From Chloroflexota bacterium (GTDB taxonomy: Bacteria; Chloroflexota; Dehalococcoidia; Lucifugimonadales; JADFKI01), in the NCBI GenBank assembly GCA_024648655.1, contig JAGGDZ010000128.1, forward strand, positions 1 to 8,234: a stretch of DNA of 8,234 bases, written 5' to 3'. Both the position numbers and the translations under genes were made by a program. Of this stretch, positions 1 to 6,767 are shown one piece after another. The notes beneath the pieces were generated by a model that was not told the origin of the DNA, did no database searches, and saw only the letters and a program-made list of their open reading frames with translations. Each line of letters begins with the position of its first letter. The first letter of the stretch is position 1.

Positions 1-2
1 TC

Positions 3-806
3 GAGGAGACGGTAGAGCAGCCGCAGCTCTCCGCCCGCTACTACGAACTGCGCCTGTCGGAGGGATACGCGCTTGTGGACTTCAACGGAGAGGAGACGGT
101 AGCGCAGGTGGGCGTGGACTGCCATAGCGGGCGCTTCTGCTGGTGGGGTGGCAATGGCGATCTCATTGACACCACGCTTGAGCGCGAGTTCGACCTCTCC
201 GGTGTGGACGAAGCGACGCTGGAATTCTGGATGTGGCACAACATTGAAGAGGGCTGGGACTACGCCTACGCCAGCGTCTCAACCGACGGCGGCAACAGCT
301 GGACCACGCTGGACGGCGGCCACACCACGCGCGAAGATCCCCTGGGCGCGAACTACGGCGCAGGCTTAACCGGCAAGAGCGGCGGCGGGAAAAGCGCCAG
401 GTGGTTGCGGGAGCGTATGGACCTGTCCGACTACGCGGGCATGGAAGACGTCCGCATCCGCTTCGAGTACATCACCGACGATGCCGTCAACCTTGGCGGC
501 ATCCTGATTGACGACATCGCCATACCCGAACTCGCCTTCACGGACGACGCCGAGACCGACGGCGACTGGCGCGCCGATGGTTTCCGCCGCACCGACAACA
601 CTCTGCCGCAGAGCTACATCCTGCAGGTCATAGAGTTCGCCGCGGATGGCAGCGTGTCAGTCACCAGACAGCCGCGCGACTCCTTCAGCATCGAAGGCTT
701 TGGCGAAAGCCTAGAATACGCTGTTCTAGTCATCTCCCCCACCACGCACACCACCTACCAGCCCGCAGCCTACTCCCTTCACGTAACCACCCAACAACGC
801 CGCTGA
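3..806 (+). CDS. Immune inhibitor A-like (peptidase M6 family) protein, C-terminal part; 5' end outside window
   Basis: The reading frame is open to the left edge, so this is the last 267 residues of a longer protein; a GTG at 75 is an internal valine, not a start. The visible part matches the C-terminal beta-sandwich region of M6 (immune inhibitor A) secreted metalloproteases. Landmarks, counted from base 3, are a CWWGGNGD segment (about 46-53), FWMWHNIEEGWDYAY (75-89), a sialidase-like STDGGNSW turn (93-100), EYITDDAVN (155-163) and IDDIAIPEL (169-177), then a DDAE-x-DGDW segment opening the last domain. The HEXXH zinc site would lie upstream and cannot be checked. Family members are exported and degrade extracellular proteins; this C-terminal region probably assists folding or substrate binding. 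No C-terminal membrane anchor is visible. It ends with TGA 49 bases before the convergent stop of the next gene. The family call is from remembered conserved motifs. Confidence 0.82.
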   Translation, partial: EETVEQPQLSARYYELRLSEGYALVDFNGEETVAQVGVDCHSGRFCWWGGNGDLIDTTLEREFDLSGVDEATLEFWMWHNIEEGWDYAYASVSTDGGNSWTTLDGGHTTREDPLGANYGAGLTGKSGGGKSARWLRERMDLSDYAGMEDVRIRFEYITDDAVNLGGILIDDIAIPELAFTDDAETDGDWRADGFRRTDNTLPQSYILQVIEFAADGSVSVTRQPRDSFSIEGFGESLEYAVLVISPTTHTTYQPAAYSLHVTTQQRR

Positions 807-810
807 CCCC

Positions 811-838
811 ATCTGTCCTGTGCATCTTGTGCCTATCC
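811..838 (+). repeat. Post-stop pyrimidine-rich motif, copy 1
   Basis: Just after the TGA of the protease gene lies ATCTGTCCTGTGCATCTTGT followed by GCCTATCC. A related string sits directly after the moeA stop (6681-6708). The two share the pattern TCT-n-TCCT-n-T-n-CATC-n-TGT. This type of short TCCTGT/CATCCTGT string is familiar from 3' flanks of genes in several environmental bacterial phyla. Its role is unknown; it is not a hairpin terminator by itself. Confidence 0.3.
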
Positions 839-854
839 CCTGACACCTAACCTT

Positions 855-2429
855 TTACCTTCGTGGCGAATCGGCAATCATCCGGTCCAGCACGTTCGCC
901 GTAATCGCCTGCACCATCGGATGCACTCCAAACGTCCCCGGGCTGCTCCCAACCGTAACCGAGTTCGTCGCAAGCCGCGCAGGTATATGCCCCGGTGGAC
1001 ATGACAACCCTTCCGGCCACCATATCGTCCCCGCGTTGAACACCCAATTGCCTCGCTCGCACGGATACACTACCGCAGAATGAGCAGGCTCTCTCGGCTC
1101 TTTGTACCCTTGAAACAACTCGCTCTCCGCCACCACCTCCAGCCCCGGAATATCCGCCGGCGTCCCATGGAACTCCCACCCGATGATCGCCGGTATCCTG
1201 TCCCCCTCGCTCAACCCCATCCCCTCGTAGATCCAGTGCTGCGGATTCGTAACCGTCCAGTCCCCGTACCCAGGACCGTAGCTTGTCACCCCCATCAGCC
1301 TCGCCTCCTCCCCGTCGAACAGCCGCTTCCGTGAGAACACACGGCACGGAGCTCCCCCCACCTCGCTCTCGTGAAACTCGATCTCCCAATAGACCGAGTT
1401 CCCCGAAAAGAACCCGATGCTCATCCCCGCATCCCGCGCCGCGATCACGTTCTCGAACATTTGGCGCGACCAGTATTCGTCATGCCCAACCGACAGGAAC
1501 GACTTGCACCGATCCAGCGTCTGCGGGTCCAGATGCAGGTCCATATTCGAGCAGTACGCCACATCGTACCCCTCCTTCTCCAGCCAGAACGCCATCGGAT
1601 GCTCCCACAGCAGGAACTCCCCCGAACCCAGCGACAGCGGCGCGTCCAGCACCTGGCAGTATTTCGCGTATGGCCGGTCGAAGCTCGCCCGCACCTCCGT
1701 TCCCTGGTACCAGACATTCGGCGTCCCGTCCGTGTAAATCGAATCATTCCCGGGCCACTTGTTGTACGCTTGCCATGTGATGTCGCTCACCTGAAACAGC
1801 AAGTCCGCCTTCCGCCGCGACTTCACCACAAAAGTGATGTAGCTCTGCACTCCGTACTGCCCTCCAGGCTCCATATCATGTTGATAACCTTCCACCCGGG
1901 ACAGCTTCGCCAGATACACCCCGCTCTCCCAGTCGTCCGGTATAGTCAGCCGAGCGCTCACCTCCCAAGTGCACTCCCGCACCCTCTGCATCCCCATCGC
2001 CGGCACCGGCTGCGTTCTCCCACGAAAGGGCCCCATCCGCCCCAGGTGCCTGCCGCCCAATCCGTCGTACCATCCAAGCCGATAGAAGTCGATAGTGTAC
2101 TCTCCATCCGGCTCCATGCTCACCATCAAGTCGATAGACTCCCCCGGATAGGCGCTCGTCTTCGACGCATACCCCTGTATCGCCGAAGATGTCAGGTGCC
2201 GCACCAGCGGAAACGACGCCAGCGTAACCGGATCGTCAAACCGCACATTCCGTAGCTGCCACTCCGGCGTTCCCGCCTTGCGATTCTCTTCCACCGTCGG
2301 ATTATCTCTGGTAATGTTCATAATGCCCCCATATCGCTCGCCTGCGTACTCAATCCAGTCCGAAGCCTCGTCTTCGCGCTCCAACTTACCATAAGCCCAC
2401 TCCACATAAAAACCCCGTAACAAAACCAC
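855..2429 (-). CDS. N,N-dimethylformamidase large (beta) subunit-like protein
   Basis: The frame gives 524 residues from a GTG at 2429. An upstream in-frame stop at 2438-2436 rules out a longer form. The start is uncertain: the GTG lies inside a tandem 10-bp repeat, while an in-frame ATG at 2321 has GGGGG four bases upstream and would give 488 residues. Recognisable family segments (longer-form numbering) are NPTVEENRKAGTPEWQL near 43-59, GYASKTSAYPGESIDL (86-101), IDFYRLGWYDGLGGR (113-127), a WQAYNKWPGNDSIY region (219-232), VGHDEYWS (314-321), GFFSGNSVYWEIEF (339-352) and NWVFNAGTIWWPEG (461-474). These match proteins named after the DMFase beta subunit, an iron-dependent amidohydrolase with a Tyr/Tyr/Glu metal site. 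Tyr319, Tyr347 and Glu349 are candidate ligands, unaligned. No signal peptide is visible. DMFase also needs a small alpha subunit, and none is in the window. The substrate here is therefore unknown, and activity on dimethylformamide should not be assumed. Confidence 0.8.
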   Translation of the reverse strand: MVLLRGFYVEWAYGKLEREDEASDWIEYAGERYGGIMNITRDNPTVEENRKAGTPEWQLRNVRFDDPVTLASFPLVRHLTSSAIQGYASKTSAYPGESIDLMVSMEPDGEYTIDFYRLGWYDGLGGRHLGRMGPFRGRTQPVPAMGMQRVRECTWEVSARLTIPDDWESGVYLAKLSRVEGYQHDMEPGGQYGVQSYITFVVKSRRKADLLFQVSDITWQAYNKWPGNDSIYTDGTPNVWYQGTEVRASFDRPYAKYCQVLDAPLSLGSGEFLLWEHPMAFWLEKEGYDVAYCSNMDLHLDPQTLDRCKSFLSVGHDEYWSRQMFENVIAARDAGMSIGFFSGNSVYWEIEFHESEVGGAPCRVFSRKRLFDGEEARLMGVTSYGPGYGDWTVTNPQHWIYEGMGLSEGDRIPAIIGWEFHGTPADIPGLEVVAESELFQGYKEPREPAHSAVVYPCERGNWVFNAGTIWWPEGLSCPPGHIPARLATNSVTVGSSPGTFGVHPMVQAITANVLDRMIADSPRR

Positions 2430-2457
2430 CCAATACTACCCAATACTACCCAATACT
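2428..2457. repeat. Three perfect tandem copies of a 10-bp repeat (ACCCAATACT)
   Basis: ACCCAATACT occurs at 2428-2437, 2438-2447 and 2448-2457 without gaps. A degenerate fourth copy, ACTCAATACC, lies at 2461-2470 after a GAT spacer, and CTCCCAAT follows at 2472-2479. The block sits between two divergently transcribed genes and ends 25 bp before the -35 box of the right-hand promoter. The 10-bp period is close to one helical turn, so all copies would present the same DNA face. It could be an activator or repressor array or a slippage-prone microsatellite. It overlaps the GTG of the longest form of the left-hand gene. Confidence 0.75.
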
Positions 2458-2482
2458 GATACTCAATACCCACTCCCAATCC

Positions 2483-2511
2483 TTGACACCACACGCCGCC
2501 GCAGGTATAAA
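2483..2511 (+). promoter_or_regulatory. Near-consensus sigma70 promoter of the PPC-LRR gene
   Basis: A perfect TTGACA -35 box (2483-2488) is followed by exactly 17 bp and TATAAA (2506-2511), one base from the -10 consensus. Transcription should start near 2517-2520, leaving about 50 nt of leader before the ATG at 2567. The TTG that opens the longest reading frame is the first triplet of this -35 box, so that start cannot be real if this promoter is used. Confidence 0.72.
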
Positions 2512-2532
2512 CTTTTCTAAGAATAAGAAAAG
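2512..2532. promoter_or_regulatory. Inverted repeat at the predicted transcription start; candidate operator or leader hairpin
   Basis: CTTTTCT (2512-2518) and AGAAAAG (2526-2532) are perfect inverted arms separated by 7 bp, immediately after the -10 box. The position suits a repressor operator overlapping the start point. As RNA it would form only a weak, AU-rich stem, so a DNA site is the better guess. No matching regulator gene is in the window. Confidence 0.45.
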
Positions 2533-2566
2533 GACAAAGTTCCCACGACTGGAGATGCCGCACTCC

Positions 2567-5173
2567 ATGACACTAGCCCGCTCCGTCCCCGCAATCCTCG
2601 CAATCGTCCTGCTTCTGATAGCCTACCCCGGCAACCCAAGCACCGCCGTCGCGCAGAGTTCCTGCGCCGGAACTTCTATCGACATGTCCACCACGACTGG
2701 CTCTTGGTCATCCGCATCCTGCCACTCACCAAATAGGCCGATTGATCCTGAAGGGCCCGGCGACGGCATATACTACGCCGTTTACTACGACATCTTTGTG
2801 CCCCATACATCCGAAGTAACCATAACCTTGGAGTCTTCAACGGACACATTTCTCTACCTGCTCACCGGGGCCGGCAGAAACGGCGAAATACTTGCCAGAA
2901 ACGACGACATCAACTACGACGCCGGCATCCTCAACTCGCGCATCACCTATACACTCGAACCCAACGACTACTCCATCGAAGTTTCAACCTACGCCAGAGA
3001 AGCTACAGGCGAATTCACGCTGACCATAGACGGCATCGACTTTGTTACACTCGGCGACGACGGCGACCGTGCCGCCCTCATCGCCCTCTACAATGCCACG
3101 GACGGCGACAATTGGACCGACAACACAAACTGGCTCACCGACGTCCCCCTGTCCGAATGGTACGGCGTCCTCACAAACGAAGCCGGTCGCGTCGAAGAAC
3201 TTCTCCTGCAGGAGAATCAGCTCACCGGACAAATCCCAGCAGAACTCGCTCGACTCGATAAGCTTATATCTATCTTCTTCGAGAATAACCGGCTGACTGG
3301 GGAGATTCCTTCCGAACTAGGCAAACTCGAAATGCTGAAAGGTCTGAATCTCAACAACAACCAACTCACGGGCACAATTCCGCCCTGGCTGGGCAACCTA
3401 GCCCTACTTGAAAGCCTCAATCTCCAAGGTAACCAATTCACCGGTGAACTTCCCGGCGAGCTAACGCTACTCGGAAATCTGGACACGCTATTCTTCAGTA
3501 GCAACGCAGGCCTATGCGCTCCGACGGACGCCGCATTCCAGACTTGGTTGCAATCCATAACCAACTCTAACGGCGATTTATGTGAAGAGGATGCGACACC
3601 CACGCCTGAGCCTACGCCCCCTCCGCCACCTGCAACCACCGAGTGCAGCGAGCACATCTCCAACTTCGCGACCTACGGCCGCACCTTGACAAGCGACTGC
3701 ACCTCCGAAAACAGGACTGCTTTCGGCGATCACTATGCGAGCCATTTCACTTTCACCCTCACTCATACCACAACGGTCGAAGTGCTGCTCAGATCACAAT
3801 ACATCGACACATACATCTTCCTAATCGACGACGAGGGCGAAACCATAGTCGATATAGACGACTACATCGGCAGAAACGCCGGCTTCCGCAAAGCGCTCCA
3901 ACCCGGCGCCTACACAGTCGAGGTAACCACATACAGAAACGCCAACACCGGAGACTTCGACATCACCTTCCGACGCCCGGAATTCGAAGCGCTCAAAGCG
4001 CTCTACGAATCCGCCGGCGGCGCAGACTGGGCGCGCAAGGACAACTGGCTCTCGAACGCTCCCCTCTCCGAATGGCAAGGCGTCCAGACCGATAGCGAAG
4101 GCAGAGTGACCATAGTAAACCTCCTCGCAAACAACCTAACTGGCGAGATTCCCTCCGAGCTTCAAGATCTCACCTACCTCGAAGGGCTGTACCTGGGCAG
4201 AAACAACCTGTCCGGCGCCATACCCAGAGAACTGGGCAGCCTTTCGGCGCTCCAGGTTCTGTTGCTTTCGGACAACGAGCTTGACGGCCGCATTCCGGCG
4301 CAGCTTGGCAATCTTGAGAACCTGCGAGAGCTGTACCTCAGCCGCAACCGACTCAGCGGTCCTATACCTGCAACCCTCGGCAGGCTCGACAAACTGTACA
4401 GACTGCACATGGCTGCTAACGAACTGAGCGGCAGCATACCACGCGACTTGAGCAACCTCTCCAGCCTGCGCCAGCTCTCGATGAGCGACAACCGCCTGAC
4501 AGGTTCAATACCGCCCCAACTCGCAACTCTGGATAAGCTGACGCATCTCTACCTCTGGGGCAACGAACTGACTTCGGGCGGGTTCTTCCTGCGTCTGGGC
4601 GACATGGACAGCCTGCGATTTCTCGACATCGGCGGCAACCGGATAGCCGGCGCGCAAATGCTGCCGGAACTGCATAAGCTAGACAATCTGACAGGCCTCG
4701 GTCTCCACGACTCCGAACTCGTCAACTCAGATCTGCTGGACTATATGGATGAACTTCAGGCGCTCGATCTTGAGTTCCTCAATCTTAGAAGCAACGATCT
4801 GTCCGACCCTCGAATACTCGTTGGGCTGTCTCGCATAACCACAATCCAGCGGCTGGCAATCAACGACAATGACTTCAGCGGGCAACTCCCCCGCTCCATG
4901 ACCGCGCTTACCCTAATGCGAATCTTCTACTTCCACGACAACAAGGGCCTTTGCGCCCCCGCCGACGCCGAATTCCAGAACTGGCTCATCAACATCCGAG
5001 ATGTCAATGGACCCAACTGTACGGCCGCCGCCCCGACAGGAGCGCGGGCGCTCCTTGTCTCCAAGGCGCTCGCAGATAGCAGTACGTTGCCAGCTAGGAG
5101 CCGCTTATCGGTGGACATAGCGTCAGATGCCCACAGCCTGAGCCTTCTCGAATCAATACAGCCCGACAACTAA
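2567..5173 (+). CDS. Exported protein with duplicated PPC domain plus plant-type leucine-rich repeat module
   Basis: I chose the ATG at 2567 (868 residues). It is preceded by GGAG at 2551-2554 and begins a textbook signal peptide: a short MTLAR n-region, a hydrophobic core, then AVA before Gln30. The ATG at 2555 abuts the GGAG; the TTG at 2483 lies in the promoter. Domains in order are a PPC-like beta-sandwich (33-159), an LRR N-cap with ALIALYNATDGDNW (about 170-183), four 24-residue repeats of the type LxxLxLxxNxLTGxIPxxLGxL, and a C-cap with GLCAP (about 315-339). A TPTPEPTPPPPP linker follows, then a second PPC-like domain (360-469), a second N-cap, about eleven repeats and a C-cap (794-818). 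The tail (819-868) has no sortase motif or membrane anchor. All eight cysteines fall in four matched pairs, fitting disulfides outside the cytoplasm. The likely role is binding at the cell surface or outside it. The partner is unknown and no catalytic domain is seen. Confidence 0.85.
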   Translation: MTLARSVPAILAIVLLLIAYPGNPSTAVAQSSCAGTSIDMSTTTGSWSSASCHSPNRPIDPEGPGDGIYYAVYYDIFVPHTSEVTITLESSTDTFLYLLTGAGRNGEILARNDDINYDAGILNSRITYTLEPNDYSIEVSTYAREATGEFTLTIDGIDFVTLGDDGDRAALIALYNATDGDNWTDNTNWLTDVPLSEWYGVLTNEAGRVEELLLQENQLTGQIPAELARLDKLISIFFENNRLTGEIPSELGKLEMLKGLNLNNNQLTGTIPPWLGNLALLESLNLQGNQFTGELPGELTLLGNLDTLFFSSNAGLCAPTDAAFQTWLQSITNSNGDLCEEDATPTPEPTPPPPPATTECSEHISNFATYGRTLTSDCTSENRTAFGDHYASHFTFTLTHTTTVEVLLRSQYIDTYIFLIDDEGETIVDIDDYIGRNAGFRKALQPGAYTVEVTTYRNANTGDFDITFRRPEFEALKALYESAGGADWARKDNWLSNAPLSEWQGVQTDSEGRVTIVNLLANNLTGEIPSELQDLTYLEGLYLGRNNLSGAIPRELGSLSALQVLLLSDNELDGRIPAQLGNLENLRELYLSRNRLSGPIPATLGRLDKLYRLHMAANELSGSIPRDLSNLSSLRQLSMSDNRLTGSIPPQLATLDKLTHLYLWGNELTSGGFFLRLGDMDSLRFLDIGGNRIAGAQMLPELHKLDNLTGLGLHDSELVNSDLLDYMDELQALDLEFLNLRSNDLSDPRILVGLSRITTIQRLAINDNDFSGQLPRSMTALTLMRIFYFHDNKGLCAPADAEFQNWLINIRDVNGPNCTAAAPTGARALLVSKALADSSTLPARSRLSVDIASDAHSLSLLESIQPDN

Positions 5174-5203
5174 ATCGCTTCAAATGCAAGAGAAAACGAA
5201 CAC

Positions 5204-5224
5204 CCCCTGCACCAAAAGCAGGGG
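5204..5224 (+). terminator. Hairpin after the PPC-LRR gene, possible terminator without a U-tract
   Basis: CCCCTGC (5204-5210) and GCAGGGG (5218-5224) form a perfect 7-bp GC-rich stem with a 7-nt A-rich loop, 30 nt after the TAA of the PPC-LRR gene. The bases that follow (AATAATCACC) are not a T-tract, so it is not a canonical intrinsic terminator. It may instead protect the mRNA 3' end or act with Rho. Confidence 0.45.
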
Positions 5225-5387
5225 AATAATCACCGGAATAATAAAGCCAAACTCTGAGACATCAAGCGGCAAGCTAACCGCATGCCAACCTCGAAGGAAC
5301 GAAAGACCGCACAATGGCAGCACACGCCCGGCATTCCCACCGACGCTCCGAACACAATCATGCTGAGCAGGCCGAAAGACGTCACGC

Positions 5388-5405
5388 CGGTGGTCATAGC
5401 CACCG
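5388..5405 (+). promoter_or_regulatory. Short hairpin just upstream of the moeA start
   Basis: CGGTGG (5388-5393) pairs with CCACCG (5400-5405) around a TCATAG loop, ending 16 nt before the ATG at 5422. It could affect ribosome access if 5422 is the start, or be incidental if translation begins at 5314. I cannot match it to the Moco riboswitch. Confidence 0.25.
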
Positions 5406-5421
5406 TCACTACGGCGAAACC

Positions 5422-6681
5422 ATGCTCAGTGTTGAGGATGCACTCGAACGCATCTTGCTGCACTTCCATACCCTGGAAGCCAAGCCGACCCCGTTGCTGG
5501 ACACCATCGGACAAGTCCTCGCCGAAGACGCACTCGCAACACACGACATCCCGCCTCTTGACAATTCCGCCATGGACGGCTACGCGCTCCGGGCAGCAGA
5601 CGTCCACGGCGCGTCCGCCGACAATCCCATCACACTCAAAGTCGCAGGCGTAGTCGCCGCGGGCGAGCTGCCCAATGTAGCGGTAACCCCCGGACACGCA
5701 GTCCGCATCATGACCGGCGCTCCCGTCCCCGATGGCGCGGATGCCGTTGTGCCCTTCGAGGACACCGACGAAATGCAGCGCCGCGCAGGCGGCCTGCCCC
5801 TCAGCGAAATCGCCGTCCGATACCAGGTCGCCATCGGAGACGACATTAGACCCGCCGGACAGGACGTCCGCAAAGGCGAGTCGGTACTCAAAGCCGGCGT
5901 AATGCTCCGTCCCTCCGAAATCGGTGTCCTCGCTTCTCTCGGCCACGACTCTGTGAGCGTCTTCCGTCGGCCCGTAGTCGCAATCCTTGCCACCGGCAAC
6001 GAGCTGCTCGAACCCGGAGACCCATATAAGCCCGGAATGATATACGACAGCAACACATACAGCATCGCTGCGAGCGTCGCGCGCTATGGCGGCATACCCA
6101 AGCTCATCGGTATAGCCCGTGACAACCTGGAATCCATGAACGCCAGCCTGAAAGACGGTCTCGATTCAGACATGCTCGTAACATCCGCAGGGGTCTCCAA
6201 AGGCGACTACGACATGGTAAAGGACGTCCTCACCCAGCACGGCGAAATAGACTTCTGGTCGGTCCGCATGCGCCCCGCCAAGCCCCTCGCATTTGGCATC
6301 CTCAACGCAGGCGAAGGCAGAAAGGTGCCCCTTCTCGGACTCCCCGGCAACCCCGTCAGCGCCCTTGTCGCATTCGAGCAGTTCGGCAGGGCGGCTATCC
6401 GCCGCATGCTTGGCAAGCCCGACGCGCCCAAGCCCACCATCACCGCCGTCCTCGACGAGCCGATACACAACACCGACAGCCGCAGGGTGTTCGCCAGAGC
6501 CGTAATACGCCGCGAAAACGGCATCTATCGCGCATCGCTCACAGGCGACCAAGGCTCCAACCTACTTACATCCATGACACGCGCCAACGGACTCGCCATC
6601 TGCCCCGAAGACCTCCCCGTCAAGCAGGCCGGCGAATCCGTCCAGGTCCAAATGCTCGACTGGACAGAAGAAACCTTCTAG
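5422..6681 (+). CDS. moeA: Molybdopterin molybdenumtransferase MoeA
   Basis: MoeA inserts molybdate into adenylylated molybdopterin, the last step of molybdenum cofactor synthesis, in the cytoplasm. The ATG at 5422 gives 419 residues, the usual family length, and the typical MLSVEDALERIL beginning. Family motifs (419-residue numbering) are DNSAMDGYAL (47-56), RIMTGAPVPDGADAVV (95-110), DDIRPAGQDV (140-149), ATGNELLEPG (190-199), a DSNTYS segment (209-214), SAGVSKGDYDMVKDV (255-269), MRPAKPLAFG (283-292) and LGLPGNPVSALVAFEQF (305-321). The C-terminal domain is complete. An in-frame ATG at 5314 would add a 36-residue His-rich N-terminus. That stretch has only about 54% GC at third positions, lower than the gene body appears, so I treat it as leader. 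No other cofactor genes are nearby. The following small gene starts 86 bases later and may be cotranscribed. Confidence 0.95.
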   Translation: MLSVEDALERILLHFHTLEAKPTPLLDTIGQVLAEDALATHDIPPLDNSAMDGYALRAADVHGASADNPITLKVAGVVAAGELPNVAVTPGHAVRIMTGAPVPDGADAVVPFEDTDEMQRRAGGLPLSEIAVRYQVAIGDDIRPAGQDVRKGESVLKAGVMLRPSEIGVLASLGHDSVSVFRRPVVAILATGNELLEPGDPYKPGMIYDSNTYSIAASVARYGGIPKLIGIARDNLESMNASLKDGLDSDMLVTSAGVSKGDYDMVKDVLTQHGEIDFWSVRMRPAKPLAFGILNAGEGRKVPLLGLPGNPVSALVAFEQFGRAAIRRMLGKPDAPKPTITAVLDEPIHNTDSRRVFARAVIRRENGIYRASLTGDQGSNLLTSMTRANGLAICPEDLPVKQAGESVQVQMLDWTEETF

Positions 6682-6708
6682 TCTATCCTATCCATCCTGT
6701 TAGCCTCC
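6681..6708 (+). repeat. Post-stop pyrimidine-rich motif, copy 2
   Basis: Beginning at the last base of the moeA stop codon, the sequence reads GTCTATCCTATCCATCCTGT then TAGCCTCC. It is built from TATCC/CATCC units and aligns with the string after the protease gene (811-838). Both copies lie directly after a plus-strand stop codon. It may be a dispersed short repeat or 3'-end signal. Confidence 0.3.
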
Positions 6709-6754
6709 GTTCTGACCGGCTCCCGCACTGACCGCCTGAAAACCCACAACTCAC

Positions 6755-6760
6755 AGGAGA
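6755..6760 (+). promoter_or_regulatory. Ribosome binding site that fixes the TTG start of the next gene
   Basis: AGGAGA lies 7 nt before the TTG at 6768, an ideal Shine-Dalgarno distance. It is the strongest such site in the window and supports the non-ATG start. Confidence 0.8.
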
Positions 6761-6767
6761 AATAACC

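Larger units (their letters stand above)
5174..5421 (+). other. Spacer/leader between the PPC-LRR gene and moeA
   Basis: This stretch holds no gene I can support. The first half is AT-richer and contains a terminator-like hairpin, followed by a direct repeat GGAATAAT at 5223-5230 and 5235-5242. The second half has two competing open frames running into moeA. One is an in-frame upstream extension of moeA from an ATG at 5314 (36 residues, nine of them His). The other starts at an ATG at 5282 in a different frame. No clear sigma70 promoter is visible. Confidence 0.5.

Noticed and set aside
1283..2255. Long plus-strand frames (165 and 294 codons) over the DMFase-like gene
   Set aside because: They are Pro/Arg/His-rich shadows of the opposite strand; the minus frame carries the recognisable family motifs.
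2428..2470. CRISPR array or plasmid iterons
   Set aside because: The units are 10 bp with no spacers, and no replication initiator gene is nearby.
5174..5421. Possible Moco riboswitch upstream of moeA
   Set aside because: I could not identify the multi-stem architecture; only one small hairpin near the start is clear.
5230..5946. 238-codon minus-strand frame over the moeA 5' part
   Set aside because: It is antisense to conserved MoeA motifs with no recognisable domain.
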